A stretch of DNA of 64,000 nucleotides, taken from positions 21,376 to 85,375 of the forward strand of contig JACPWS010000046.1 in NCBI GenBank assembly GCA_016196925.1. Reading direction: 5' to 3'. The stretch comes from Burkholderiales bacterium (lineage in GTDB: Bacteria > Pseudomonadota > Gammaproteobacteria > Burkholderiales > Burkholderiaceae_D). The notes beneath the pieces were generated by a model, which was given only the letters and a program-made list of their open reading frames with translations, was not told the origin of the DNA and ran no database searches. The position numbers were made by a program, and so were the translations under genes. Shown one piece after another: positions 54,857 to 63,446 of this stretch (within the stretch, counting starts at the first letter, position 1; every line of letters starts with the position of its first letter).

Positions 54857-56008
54857 ATGGCCGAAGAAAGCGATCTCGAAAGAACCGAACCGGCCTCACC
54901 CAAGCGGCTGGAGCAGGCGCGTGAAGAAGGCGATGTGCCGCGTTCGCGAGAATTGTCGACCTGCACCGTTTTGCTGGCGGCGGGCGGATCACTGTGGGCG
55001 ATGGGGGATGGTCTGATACGGCAGTTGAATCATGCATTGATCGATGGTTTGTCGATGGAGCGTACGCTGGCTTATGACCCCGCCCTGTTGTTTTCGCATA
55101 TCGGTAAAAATTTATTGGACGTGATGCTGGCGTTTGCGCCGATTGCGGCGCTGCTGGTTATCGTCGCTTTGGGGTCACCGTTGCTGATCGGCGGCTGGCT
55201 GTTCAGCGCCAAGGCCTTGCAGCCAAATTTTTCACGCATGAATCCGGTTTCCGGTTTGGGGAACATGATTTCTGCCCGCGCTGGTGTGGAGTTAATCAAG
55301 GCAATCTTCAAAACCGTACTGGTTGGCGGTGTGGCGTGGACGGTCATCATGAGCCAGAAAAATGCAATTTTCGGCTTGCCACTTGAGTCTTTGAGACAAG
55401 GTAGCGCACATGTCGGCCATATGATGGGCGTGTGCTTTCTGGCGATCGTGGGCGCCCTGGTGTTGATCGCCGCTATTGATGCGCCTTATCAGATGTGGCA
55501 TTACGCGAACAAGCTGAAGATGACGCATCAGGAAGTTGTGCAAGAGTCCAAGGAAGCGAATGGTAATCCTCAAATCAAGGCAAAAATACGTGCGCAGCAA
55601 CGCGAGATGGCGCGTCGCCGCATGATGGCGGAAATTCCTACTGCCGACGTCGTGGTGACCAACCCGACCCACTTTGCGGTTGCGCTCAAATATACCGAGG
55701 GCGGCATGCGGGCGCCTAAGGTTGTGGCAAAAGGGGCGGATGCGGTGGCGGCGAAAATCCGTGAGCTGGCGGCAGAGCACAGGGTGCCGCTGCTGGAGGC
55801 GCCGCCGCTGGCGCGTGCCTTGTATAAGCACACCGATCTCGGTGACGAGATACCGGAAATTTTGTATGCCGCAGTCGCTGAAGTCCTGGCGTATGTGTTC
55901 CAGCTGCGTAGCTTCCGCGAGCGCGGTGGCCAAAAGCCGGCTGAGCCGTCCGATCTGCAGGTGCCGCCAGAAATGGATCCGAATAATCAAGCAGGAGCAA
56001 GCGTATGA
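54857..56008 (+). CDS. flhB: Flagellar type III export switch protein FlhB
   Basis: A 383-residue export-gate protein. N-terminal half has four membrane helices; the cytoplasmic C-domain has the autocleavage site TNPTHFAVALKYTEGG (cut between Asn and Pro near residue 270), which switches export from rod/hook to filament subunits. Start MAEESDLERTEPASPKRLEQ is typical. AGGAG before the ATG. Overlaps flhA by 4 bp (ATGA). Confidence 0.98.
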   Translation: MAEESDLERTEPASPKRLEQAREEGDVPRSRELSTCTVLLAAGGSLWAMGDGLIRQLNHALIDGLSMERTLAYDPALLFSHIGKNLLDVMLAFAPIAALLVIVALGSPLLIGGWLFSAKALQPNFSRMNPVSGLGNMISARAGVELIKAIFKTVLVGGVAWTVIMSQKNAIFGLPLESLRQGSAHVGHMMGVCFLAIVGALVLIAAIDAPYQMWHYANKLKMTHQEVVQESKEANGNPQIKAKIRAQQREMARRRMMAEIPTADVVVTNPTHFAVALKYTEGGMRAPKVVAKGADAVAAKIRELAAEHRVPLLEAPPLARALYKHTDLGDEIPEILYAAVAEVLAYVFQLRSFRERGGQKPAEPSDLQVPPEMDPNNQAGASV

Positions 56009-58092
56009 ATAGCATCAGATTACCTGCCTGGATGACGCAGATGAACAATAAGGCACTGGCTGCGCCGCTGTTGATCATCATGATGCTGGCGATGATGGTG
56101 TTGCCGTTGCCGGCATTTGTGCTGGATATCTTTTTCAGCTTCAATATCGCGCTGGCCATCATCGTCTTGCTGACCAGTTTGTATACGGTGAAGCCGCTCG
56201 ACTTCATGGTGTTTCCGACGGTGCTCCTGGTCAGCACCATGTTGCGCTTGTCGCTGAACGTGGCATCCACGCGCGTGGTCTTGACCGAGGGGCATACCGG
56301 GCCGGACGCCGCTGGCAAGGTGATCGAGGCATTCGGCCATTTTCTGATCGGCGGCAACTACACGGTCGGTATCGTGGTATTCGTGATTCTGACCATCATT
56401 AACTTTACCGTGGTCACTAAGGGTGCGGGCCGTATCGCAGAAGTCGGTGCGCGCTTTGCGTTGGATGCGATGCCGGGCAAGCAGATGGCGATCGATGCCG
56501 ACCTGAATGCGGGCCTGATCGCCGAACAAGAAGCACGTCGTCGTCGCACCGAAGTCGCGCAAGAAGCGGAATTCTACGGCGCCATGGACGGCGCCAGTAA
56601 ATACGTGCGCGGCGATGCGGTCGCCGGCATCATGGTTACCGTGATTAATGTCTTCGGCGGATTGATCGTCGGCATGATCCAGCACGACATGGATTTCGCT
56701 GCCGCATTGAAAAATTACACCTTGCTGGCGATCGGCGACGGCCTGGTGGCGCAAATCCCCTCGCTGATTATTTCTACCGCGGCCGGCGTGGTGGTATCGC
56801 GCGTCGCCAGTGAGCAGGATATCGGCGGGCAGTTGATCGGCCAGTTATTCGCCAAGCCGCAAGTGCTGTATATCACCGCGATCATCGTCGGAGGCATGGG
56901 AATTATTCCGGGGATGCCGCACGTCGCTTTTATTTTTCTCGCCTCGCTGCTGAGCGGTAGCGGATATTTATTGACCAAGCGTGCGGAAGCAACGCCCGCC
57001 TCGGAAGAAAAGGCCGAGGCGCCGGCGACTCCCGCCGCGGAAATGGAAGAAGCCACCTGGCAGGATATTTTGCCTATCGATACCCTGGGTCTGGAGGTCG
57101 GTTATCGCTTGATTCCGCTGGTCGATAAAGCGCAGGGCGGAGAGCTTCTGCGCAGGATCAAAGGCATACGAAAAAAATTCGCTCAGGAAGTCGGCTTCCT
57201 GTCGCCTCCGGTCCATATTCGCGACAACCTGGAACTCAAGCCTTCGGCATACCGCATAGCCTTGAAAGGCGTTGAAGTCGGCGCCGGCGAGGCGATGAAC
57301 GGGCAATATCTGGCAATTAATCCCGGCATGGTGAGCGGCCCCTTGCCGGGTCCGGAAACCACTGATCCCGCTTTCGGTTTGCCCGCCACCTGGATCGATG
57401 CCGGTATGCGCGAACAAGCTCAGGCTATGGGGTATACCGTGGTCGATGCCGGCACCGTAATCGCTACGCATCTGAATCACTTGATCACGACGCATGCGGC
57501 GGAACTGTTGGGGCGCCAGGAAGTGCAGCAATTGATCGATCATCTGGCGAAAGAAATGCCTAAATTGGTCGAGGATCTGGTGCCCAAGTTGTTGCCCCTG
57601 TCGGTGTTGCAGAAAGTGCTGCAGAACCTGTTGATCGAAGGCGTACATATCCGCGATATGCGTACCATTATCGAAACTTTGTCAGAGCAAGCCATGCACA
57701 CCCAGGATGCCAACGAACTGACCGCGCAAGTGAGGATAGCATTGGGCCGGGCGATCGTGCAGCAGATTTTCCCGGCGACGAATGAATTGACCGTGATGAC
57801 GCTGGATAGCCGCCTGGAGCGTTTGCTGATGCAGGCACTGCAAACCAGCGGCGGTGACGGCGCCGGAATCGAACCTGGCCTGGCGGATACCTTAAGCAGC
57901 CAGACCGAGGCAGCGGCGCAGCATCAGGAACAGATGGGCCTGACGCCGGTCTTGCTGGTGCCTGGGCCATTGCGCGCACTGCTGTCGCGCTTCCTGCGCC
58001 GCAGCTTGCCTCAGTTGAAGGTGTTGTCACATGCGGAATTACCCGAAACAAAAACAATTAGAGTCACCAGTCTGGTCGGAGGTCAATCATGA
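56005..58092 (+). CDS. flhA: Flagellar type III export gate protein FlhA
   Basis: A 695-residue FHIPEP-family protein: eight N-terminal membrane helices, the signature region LRLSLNVASTRVVLTEGHTG (near 74-93), the cytoplasmic FHIPEP loop (GARFALDAMPGKQMAIDADL) and the large C-terminal domain that docks export chaperones. Full length. Overlaps flhB and flhF by 4 bp each. Confidence 0.98.
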   Translation: MNSIRLPAWMTQMNNKALAAPLLIIMMLAMMVLPLPAFVLDIFFSFNIALAIIVLLTSLYTVKPLDFMVFPTVLLVSTMLRLSLNVASTRVVLTEGHTGPDAAGKVIEAFGHFLIGGNYTVGIVVFVILTIINFTVVTKGAGRIAEVGARFALDAMPGKQMAIDADLNAGLIAEQEARRRRTEVAQEAEFYGAMDGASKYVRGDAVAGIMVTVINVFGGLIVGMIQHDMDFAAALKNYTLLAIGDGLVAQIPSLIISTAAGVVVSRVASEQDIGGQLIGQLFAKPQVLYITAIIVGGMGIIPGMPHVAFIFLASLLSGSGYLLTKRAEATPASEEKAEAPATPAAEMEEATWQDILPIDTLGLEVGYRLIPLVDKAQGGELLRRIKGIRKKFAQEVGFLSPPVHIRDNLELKPSAYRIALKGVEVGAGEAMNGQYLAINPGMVSGPLPGPETTDPAFGLPATWIDAGMREQAQAMGYTVVDAGTVIATHLNHLITTHAAELLGRQEVQQLIDHLAKEMPKLVEDLVPKLLPLSVLQKVLQNLLIEGVHIRDMRTIIETLSEQAMHTQDANELTAQVRIALGRAIVQQIFPATNELTVMTLDSRLERLLMQALQTSGGDGAGIEPGLADTLSSQTEAAAQHQEQMGLTPVLLVPGPLRALLSRFLRRSLPQLKVLSHAELPETKTIRVTSLVGGQS

Positions 58093-59366
58093 ACGTCAGA
58101 AAATTTACCGCTAATACTTCGCGCGAAGCGCTACGCATGCTCAGGGAGGCGCTGGGAGCGGAAGCCGTTATTTTGTCGAATCGCAATGTCGATGGAAAAG
58201 TGGAAATTCTGGCGATGGACGATGAGGCGATCAGCGCCATCGCACCCGCTTCCAATGACATGACGCCAATCCCGGATGCGCCCCGTTTTGCGCCGCGTTT
58301 TCAAACGGGAACGCCGGCATTTTCCCGGCAGACTTCGCAGCAAGATGTGCTGCCGGGCGGCGATGTGCCGCGTGGCGTTGGCGCGCCTGAACTAGATCAT
58401 GTGATGAGCGAGATCCGGTCCATGCGCAGCATGCTCGAATCGCAGTTGGCCGAAATTTCATGGAGCAATACGCAAAAGCGGCAGCCAAAAAAAGCGGAAA
58501 TTTTGCGCGAAATGCTGGCTGCCGGCTTTAGCGCCAGTTTGTCGCGCTATCTGGTGGATAAGCTGCCGGAGGCCGATAACGCGGCGAGCGGCGTGGATTG
58601 GATCAAGGCCATCCTGGCGCGCAACTTGTCCACGATCGGCAATGAAAGCGAGATATTGGAAAAAGGCGGCGTGTACGCGCTGGTGGGGCCGACCGGAGTC
58701 GGCAAAACCACGACCACCGCCAAATTGGCTGCGCGCTGTGTGATGCGGCATGGACCGTCGAAGCTGGCCTTGATCACGACCGACGGTTACCGTATCGGCG
58801 GCTATGAGCAGTTGCGCATCTACGGCAAGATACTCGGCGTGATGGTACACGCGGTAAAGGACGAGAGCGACTTACGTATCGCGCTGGCGGAACTTAAAAA
58901 CAAGCACACGGTCCTGATCGATACTGTGGGTGTGAGCCAGAGGGATAAGATGGTGACCGAGCAGGTTGCCATGTTGTCCGCATCGGACACCAATGTGAAG
59001 CGCTTATTGTGCCTGAACGCGACTTCGACCGGAGAAACCCTGAGCGAAGTCGTGCGCGCTTATCAGGGCGGCGGTTTGGCCGGATGTATCTTGACCAAGC
59101 TGGATGAGGCGGCGACGATAGGCGGAGCGCTCGATATCGCGATCCGGCAAAAATTAATGGTGTATTACGTTGCCAGCGGACAGCGCGTCCCGGAAGATTT
59201 ACATGTCGCCAATAAACTATATCTGATCGACCGCGCGTTTAAATTGAAGCGTGAAACTGCAGCGTTCCGCTTTCTTGACGAAGAATTGCCCTTATTGATG
59301 GCCGGTGCCGCAAATACGATGAAGGCATCCGCTACTTTTGCAGCGAAGGAGGTGTTCCTTGGCTAA
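58089..59366 (+). CDS. flhF: Flagellar biosynthesis SRP-type GTPase FlhF
   Basis: A 425-residue protein: basic N-domain (MNVRKFTANTSREALRMLRE), middle N-helices, and an SRP-type GTPase with GPTGVGKTTTTAKLAA (P-loop, near 198-213), DTVGVSQRDKM and TKLDEAATIG. It fixes flagellar number and position with FlhG. The 8 bp overlap with the next gene shows coupling. Confidence 0.97.
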   Translation: MNVRKFTANTSREALRMLREALGAEAVILSNRNVDGKVEILAMDDEAISAIAPASNDMTPIPDAPRFAPRFQTGTPAFSRQTSQQDVLPGGDVPRGVGAPELDHVMSEIRSMRSMLESQLAEISWSNTQKRQPKKAEILREMLAAGFSASLSRYLVDKLPEADNAASGVDWIKAILARNLSTIGNESEILEKGGVYALVGPTGVGKTTTTAKLAARCVMRHGPSKLALITTDGYRIGGYEQLRIYGKILGVMVHAVKDESDLRIALAELKNKHTVLIDTVGVSQRDKMVTEQVAMLSASDTNVKRLLCLNATSTGETLSEVVRAYQGGGLAGCILTKLDEAATIGGALDIAIRQKLMVYYVASGQRVPEDLHVANKLYLIDRAFKLKRETAAFRFLDEELPLLMAGAANTMKASATFAAKEVFLG

Positions 59367-60201
59367 TTTCGATCAGGCGGAAGGTCTGCGCCGCATGTTG
59401 GCCGGGCCCAGGCCCAGAGTGTTGACGTTTTTGTCTGCTTTGAAAGAAGATGAGAAAAGCGGCATGCTGGTTAATCTCGGCGTATCGCTGGCGCGCCAGG
59501 GTAACCGGGTGTTGATGGTGGATGCGCGGTCTTCCGAGAATAGCGTCGGCGCTTGGTTGAACGCCAGTACGCAGCAGACCTTGTTGGATGTAGCTAGACA
59601 ACAGCGTACAATGCAAGAGGCGATAAAAATTGTCGCGGCAGGCTTGTCTGTCACCATGCTTTCGCACCACGCGACGACGGCATTGCGCTTGTCGGCAGAA
59701 GATTCCAGACGATTGGCTGGCGTGTTTGATGTGGCGGTCAGGCGCTCGGATTTGGTGGTAGTCGACAGCGAGATTGACTCGCATGATGCGTTTCCGCTGT
59801 CGGGGCTGGACGACAGCGATCTGGTGATACAAGTCTCCGCTAATCCAGAGACGATCAAAGAGGCGTATGGATTGATCAAGCGCGTCAGTAACCGCCTAGG
59901 CCGACGCGGATACGGCATTTTGGTATCGGGAGCATCGGAGAAAGAAGCGAGATTGGTTTATATGAATATGGCGCAAGCCGCGAGCCGTTACCTTGCAGTG
60001 CCTTTGCATTTTGTCGGGTATGTGCCGGAAGACGAACACGTGAGGAAAGCTGCTCATTTGGGCCGATCAGTGATTGACGCCTTTCCACGGGCAAATGCTA
60101 CGTTGGCGTTTTCAAGATTGGCTGAGCAGCTGGCGACGGCTGCGCGTTCAACTTTGCGCCTCAAAGGCGTGCCTGAGCTGGGTGTCGGTCTCGGACTGTA
60201 A
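59359..60201 (+). CDS. flhG: FlhG/FleN-like MinD-family protein lacking the P-loop
   Basis: A 280-residue protein whose N-terminus (ANFDQAEGLRRML) carries the DQAxxLR motif that activates FlhF GTPase. The following segment is MinD-like (VSLARQGNRVLMVDAR; DLVVVDSEID), but the nucleotide loop is degenerate: KEDEKSGM replaces KGGVGKT, with all three glycines lost. So ATP binding and ATP-driven dimerisation are doubtful. The start is TTG 59359: AAGGAGG lies six bases upstream inside flhF, and the first TTG at 59338 lacks a site. fliA follows after 6 bp. Confidence 0.9.
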   Translation: MANFDQAEGLRRMLAGPRPRVLTFLSALKEDEKSGMLVNLGVSLARQGNRVLMVDARSSENSVGAWLNASTQQTLLDVARQQRTMQEAIKIVAAGLSVTMLSHHATTALRLSAEDSRRLAGVFDVAVRRSDLVVVDSEIDSHDAFPLSGLDDSDLVIQVSANPETIKEAYGLIKRVSNRLGRRGYGILVSGASEKEARLVYMNMAQAASRYLAVPLHFVGYVPEDEHVRKAAHLGRSVIDAFPRANATLAFSRLAEQLATAARSTLRLKGVPELGVGLGL

Positions 60202-60207
60202 TTAACT

Positions 60208-60939
60208 ATGTACACCGCTAGCGGAAAATCAGATAAAAATTTCCTTCTCAGGGAGCATGCGCCGCTGGTCAAGCGCCTGGCGTATCAGTTGAAGGCTCGC
60301 CTGCCACCCAGCGTTGAGGTGGATGACCTGGTGCAGGCGGGGATGATAGGTTTGCTGGACGCCGTCAATCGTTATGAAGATACGCATGGCGCCCAGTTCG
60401 AAACTTATGCAATCCAGCGTATCCGCGGCGCCATGCTGGACGAGTTGCGCAACAGCGACTGGCTGCCGCGCGGCGTGCGCCAGAATATGCGCAAGATAGA
60501 AAACGCCATGAATGCGCTGCAGCAAAAGCTGGGGCGGCCTCCGCTTGAAACTGAAGTTGCGAAACAACTCAAGTTATCGTTGAGCGAATACCAGGGCATG
60601 CTCAGCGATAGCGGCGGACATCAGCTGGTTTACTACGAAGATTTTCACGATACCGATACCAAGGAACACTTCCTCGATCATTACTGTTCCGATTTGTCGG
60701 CAGATCCTTTGCAGGATTTGTTGAATGACGATTTTCGCGATGCGGTCATCGGCGCCATTGATAGCCTCCCTGAAAGGGAAAAACTATTAATGGGCTTGTA
60801 TTATGAGCAAGAACTGAATCTTAAGGAAATCGGCGCCGTGATGGGCGTTTCCGAATCCAGGGTATCGCAACTACATAGCCAGGCAGTTGCCAGGCTCAGG
60901 GCTTTTTTAAGGGAGAAAGCGTGGACTGGGCTAGCTTAG
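60208..60939 (+). CDS. fliA: Sigma factor FliA (sigma-28)
   Basis: A 243-residue flagellar sigma factor: region 2 (LPPSVEVDDLVQAGMIGLLD; FETYAIQRIRGAMLDELR), region 3 and region 4 (NLKEIGAVMGVSESRVSQLH). It directs late flagellar and chemotaxis genes, here including flgM through the promoter at 63359-63385. Its last 19 bp overlap the motC-like gene. FlgM, its anti-sigma partner, is encoded 2 kb away. Confidence 0.98.
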   Translation: MYTASGKSDKNFLLREHAPLVKRLAYQLKARLPPSVEVDDLVQAGMIGLLDAVNRYEDTHGAQFETYAIQRIRGAMLDELRNSDWLPRGVRQNMRKIENAMNALQQKLGRPPLETEVAKQLKLSLSEYQGMLSDSGGHQLVYYEDFHDTDTKEHFLDHYCSDLSADPLQDLLNDDFRDAVIGAIDSLPEREKLLMGLYYEQELNLKEIGAVMGVSESRVSQLHSQAVARLRAFLREKAWTGLA

Positions 60940-61661
60940 CGGGAGTGATACTCGTTATTGCGGGGATAGTTTCCGGCCAATTGCTGGAAGGTGGAAATCT
61001 TTCGTCGCTGGTTCAGCCTGCGGCATTCCTGATCGTGGTCGTGGGGACTATCGGGGCGGTGTTGATACAAAGCCGCTTGCTTACCTTCATGCGCGGCGTG
61101 CGCATGTTGCGATGGGTGATTTCAGAGCCGCCGGATACCCGCAGAAAAAACATACAGGACGCTTTGATATGGAGCGTGGTCGCGCGACGCGAAGGTTTTC
61201 TTAGCCTCGAGCGTTACATGAACGCGTCTAAAGACCCATTCGTAAGCAAAGGATTGCGTCTGGTGATCGACGGCATAGACCCGATTCGTCTCAAGGATAT
61301 CCTCGATATCGATATTTCTTTGTATGAAATGGAACAGCGCCAGGCCGTCAAAATTTGGGAGGCGGCGGGCGGTTATTCGCCGACCATAGGTATTCTTGGT
61401 GCGGTGCTGGGATTAATCCATGTCATGGAAAATCTTACCGATCCGGCCAAGCTTGGCGGCGGTATAGCGGTTGCATTTGTTGCCACGATTTATGGCGTCG
61501 GCATGGCCAATTTATTGTTTTTGCCTGTCAGTAATAAGCTTAAAGAGATTATCGGCAGGGAGATTACGCGCAGAGAAATGTTGGCAGACATTTTTTACAG
61601 CATCGCGCTGGGCGACAGTTCGCGCATAGTCGAAGAGCGTCTGGCGTATCATAGAAACTAG
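60921..61661 (+). CDS. motC: Flagellar stator protein, MotA/PomA family (MotC)
   Basis: A 246-residue membrane protein of the MotA/TolQ/ExbB family with four hydrophobic segments (near residues 5-20, 33-52, 150-170, 180-200). VVVGTIGAVLIQSRL and EAAGGYSPTIGILGAVLGLI are typical of the second stator set (MotC/PomA type). GTG start at 60921 has GGGAG before it and overlaps fliA by 19 bp. With MotD it forms an ion-conducting stator. Confidence 0.95.
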   Translation: MDWASLAGVILVIAGIVSGQLLEGGNLSSLVQPAAFLIVVVGTIGAVLIQSRLLTFMRGVRMLRWVISEPPDTRRKNIQDALIWSVVARREGFLSLERYMNASKDPFVSKGLRLVIDGIDPIRLKDILDIDISLYEMEQRQAVKIWEAAGGYSPTIGILGAVLGLIHVMENLTDPAKLGGGIAVAFVATIYGVGMANLLFLPVSNKLKEIIGREITRREMLADIFYSIALGDSSRIVEERLAYHRN

Positions 61662-61671
61662 GCGGATCGCT

Positions 61672-62460
61672 ATGGCAAGGAAAAAATACCATGAAGAGCC
61701 AGACAATCATGACCGGTGGCTGGTATCTTACGCCGATTTCATTACCTTGCTGTTTGCTTTTTTCGTGGTGATGTACGCCATTTCTTCGCTGAATGAAGGT
61801 AAGTATCGCGTCTTGTCCAATGCCTTAACCGGGGCTTTCGGCAGGGTCATGGTCGTGCCGCATAAAACTTCAGAATTGCTGCGAGAGAAAAGCCTTAAAT
61901 TGCCTCCTTTGCCTCTGATTAAGCAAAAAATTAGCGAGCCTTTACGCAAGGAGCGGGAGCAGATGACCAGTATGGCCAGAGATATTTTGGCCGTGCTGGA
62001 GCCTTTGGTCAGGGAGGGGAAGGTCCGGGTCACCCAGACCAGCAGAGGGGTGACGATAGAAATCAATGCGAGCCTGTTGTTTGCGCCGGGCGAGGCGCGC
62101 TTGAATCTCGACTCCATTCAGGCATTAAATGCGATTGCGTCTGTCCTGAAAAATGATGGCCATGCGATCCAGGTAGAAGGGCATACGGACAATTTACCGA
62201 TTAAAAATTCAATTTTCCCATCCAATTGGGAATTGTCGGCAGTGCGCGCCAGCACCGTTGCGCGTTTGTTTACCGAAAGCGGCGTGAACGAGAATCGGGT
62301 TACCGCGATTGGGCAAGGCGCAAAATTACCGGTTGGGCCTAACGATACGCAAGAGGGCCGGGCCAGAAACCGACGTGTGACAATAACGATATTGGCGGTA
62401 TTGCCCGATACCGTCGTGGATGTGCCGCTCAGCAGTTCGTCGGCGCCTACCAGGCCTTGA
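61672..62460 (+). CDS. motD: Flagellar stator protein, MotB family (MotD)
   Basis: A 262-residue protein with one N-terminal membrane helix holding the essential ion-binding Asp 22 (WLVSYADFITLLFAFFVVMY) and a C-terminal OmpA-type peptidoglycan-binding domain (IQVEGHTDNLPIKNS; NWELSAVRASTVARLF; GRARNRRVTITI). It anchors the stator in the wall. 10 bp after motC; a terminator follows. Confidence 0.96.
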   Translation: MARKKYHEEPDNHDRWLVSYADFITLLFAFFVVMYAISSLNEGKYRVLSNALTGAFGRVMVVPHKTSELLREKSLKLPPLPLIKQKISEPLRKEREQMTSMARDILAVLEPLVREGKVRVTQTSRGVTIEINASLLFAPGEARLNLDSIQALNAIASVLKNDGHAIQVEGHTDNLPIKNSIFPSNWELSAVRASTVARLFTESGVNENRVTAIGQGAKLPVGPNDTQEGRARNRRVTITILAVLPDTVVDVPLSSSSAPTRP

Positions 62461-62468
62461 ACATAAAA

Positions 62469-62499
62469 CAGGCGCCGATTAAGGCGCCCGTTTTTTTTG
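62469..62499 (+). terminator. Rho-independent terminator after motD
   Basis: GGCGCC (62471-62476) pairs with GGCGCC (62483-62488), extended by CA/CG ends, loop GATTAA, then eight T. It closes the flhB-to-motD operon 10 bp past the stop and faces the convergent flgN. Confidence 0.92.
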
Positions 62500-62514
62500 A
62501 TGCGTGCCGTGAGT

Positions 62515-63003
62515 TTAGCCGGCGACGTAACCCCTGCGCGGGGCATTCTTCACCGTGGACTGACCGTTAGGGCCATACAGGGAGCCGGCAGGATTGTTTT
62601 GTTGCAGTACGTTCAGCGCAGCCTGGTTTTGCGATAGATGGCGATTAATCAGCATGCCATTGGTGCGATTGTCTTCTTTTGCCTGTTCAGACAGATGGAG
62701 GAGTTCGTTCCATGTGACCGCGGCTACGGATGCGATAGAAGCTTGCTGCAGATAGGCTTGCATGCCATCCGCATCAGCTTTAAATCCAAGTTCGCTTAAA
62801 CAGTTGTGGCGCTTTTTTTCCAATTCGGAAATGACGCCCACAAGTTGGCCTTTGTTTATCGTATATTCAGTAAGGAGCGCGATGTCTCCTTCGACAAGTG
62901 CCGATTGCTCTTTTTTCAATAATGCTGCCAGCGTAGCCATCGCTGTAACTTCATCTTGCAAGCATTGTTGAATAGAGATAAACCCGGTATTTGTCTGTAG
63001 CAT
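62515..63003 (-). CDS. flgN: Flagellar export chaperone FlgN
   Basis: A 162-residue helical protein with the FlgN-type pattern (LLKKEQSALVEGDIALLTEY and INKGQLVGVISELEKKRHNC) and a Leu-rich C-terminal helix. It keeps the hook-filament junction proteins FlgK and FlgL soluble before export. It follows flgM by 2 bp, the conserved flgMN unit. Confidence 0.92.
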   Translation of the reverse strand: MLQTNTGFISIQQCLQDEVTAMATLAALLKKEQSALVEGDIALLTEYTINKGQLVGVISELEKKRHNCLSELGFKADADGMQAYLQQASIASVAAVTWNELLHLSEQAKEDNRTNGMLINRHLSQNQAALNVLQQNNPAGSLYGPNGQSTVKNAPRRGYVAG

Positions 63004-63005
63004 GA

Positions 63006-63314
63006 TTAACGTTTTCTTGCGTTGAGTAAATCTTTAACAGTCTCAAGAAGCCCATCAGCGACTTTTTCTGAGTTGACCTGAAAACGGCCCTCGGAAATCG
63101 CCAGTTTAATTTCTTCCACCTTTTTCGTCTCGAAGACCGCATTGCTGGCTTGCGTGCTTTGCATAGCCTGTAATTGCGTCGATAAAGACGAAATTTGTAC
63201 ATTATGTGACGGCGTGGCTACGGGGCCTGCTTTTTCCGCCGGTTTTTCTGTACGTGCCTGCTGCGGGCCAATCGGCAGCCCGGAGGTTTTGTTGATTGAG
63301 TCGTCAATTTTCAC
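63006..63314 (-). CDS. flgM: Anti-sigma-28 factor FlgM
   Basis: A 102-residue regulator starting VKIDDSINKTSGLPIG, the family N-terminus; the C-terminal half (VEEIKLAISEGRFQVNSEKV; ADGLLETVKDLL) binds FliA and is exported through the hook channel. I choose GTG 63314: AAAGGG lies seven bases before it, and the longer ATG at 63347 would leave only about five bases of leader after the sigma-28 start site. Confidence 0.95.
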   Translation of the reverse strand: MKIDDSINKTSGLPIGPQQARTEKPAEKAGPVATPSHNVQISSLSTQLQAMQSTQASNAVFETKKVEEIKLAISEGRFQVNSEKVADGLLETVKDLLNARKR

Positions 63315-63358
63315 AGCGATACCCTTTGAAGTGGGAATAACATACATCTATGTTCTGT

Positions 63359-63385
63359 ATATCGGCTGCGTTATTTTAAACTTTA
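63359..63385 (-). promoter_or_regulatory. Sigma-28 (FliA) promoter of flgMN
   Basis: On the minus strand TAAAGTTT (-35) and GCCGATAT (-10) are separated by 11 bp, matching the FliA consensus TAAAGTTT-N11-GCCGATAA at 15 of 16 positions. Confidence 0.93.
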
Positions 63386-63446
63386 ACTTTACTTACAGAA
63401 AATATTGCATTAATTAAATTGCATTGAGTTAGTGCGCTCTTGCTTA

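Noticed and set aside
63315..63347. ATG at 63347 as flgM start
   Set aside because: It would sit about five bases after the predicted transcription start; GTG 63314 has a good ribosome site and the conserved N-terminus.
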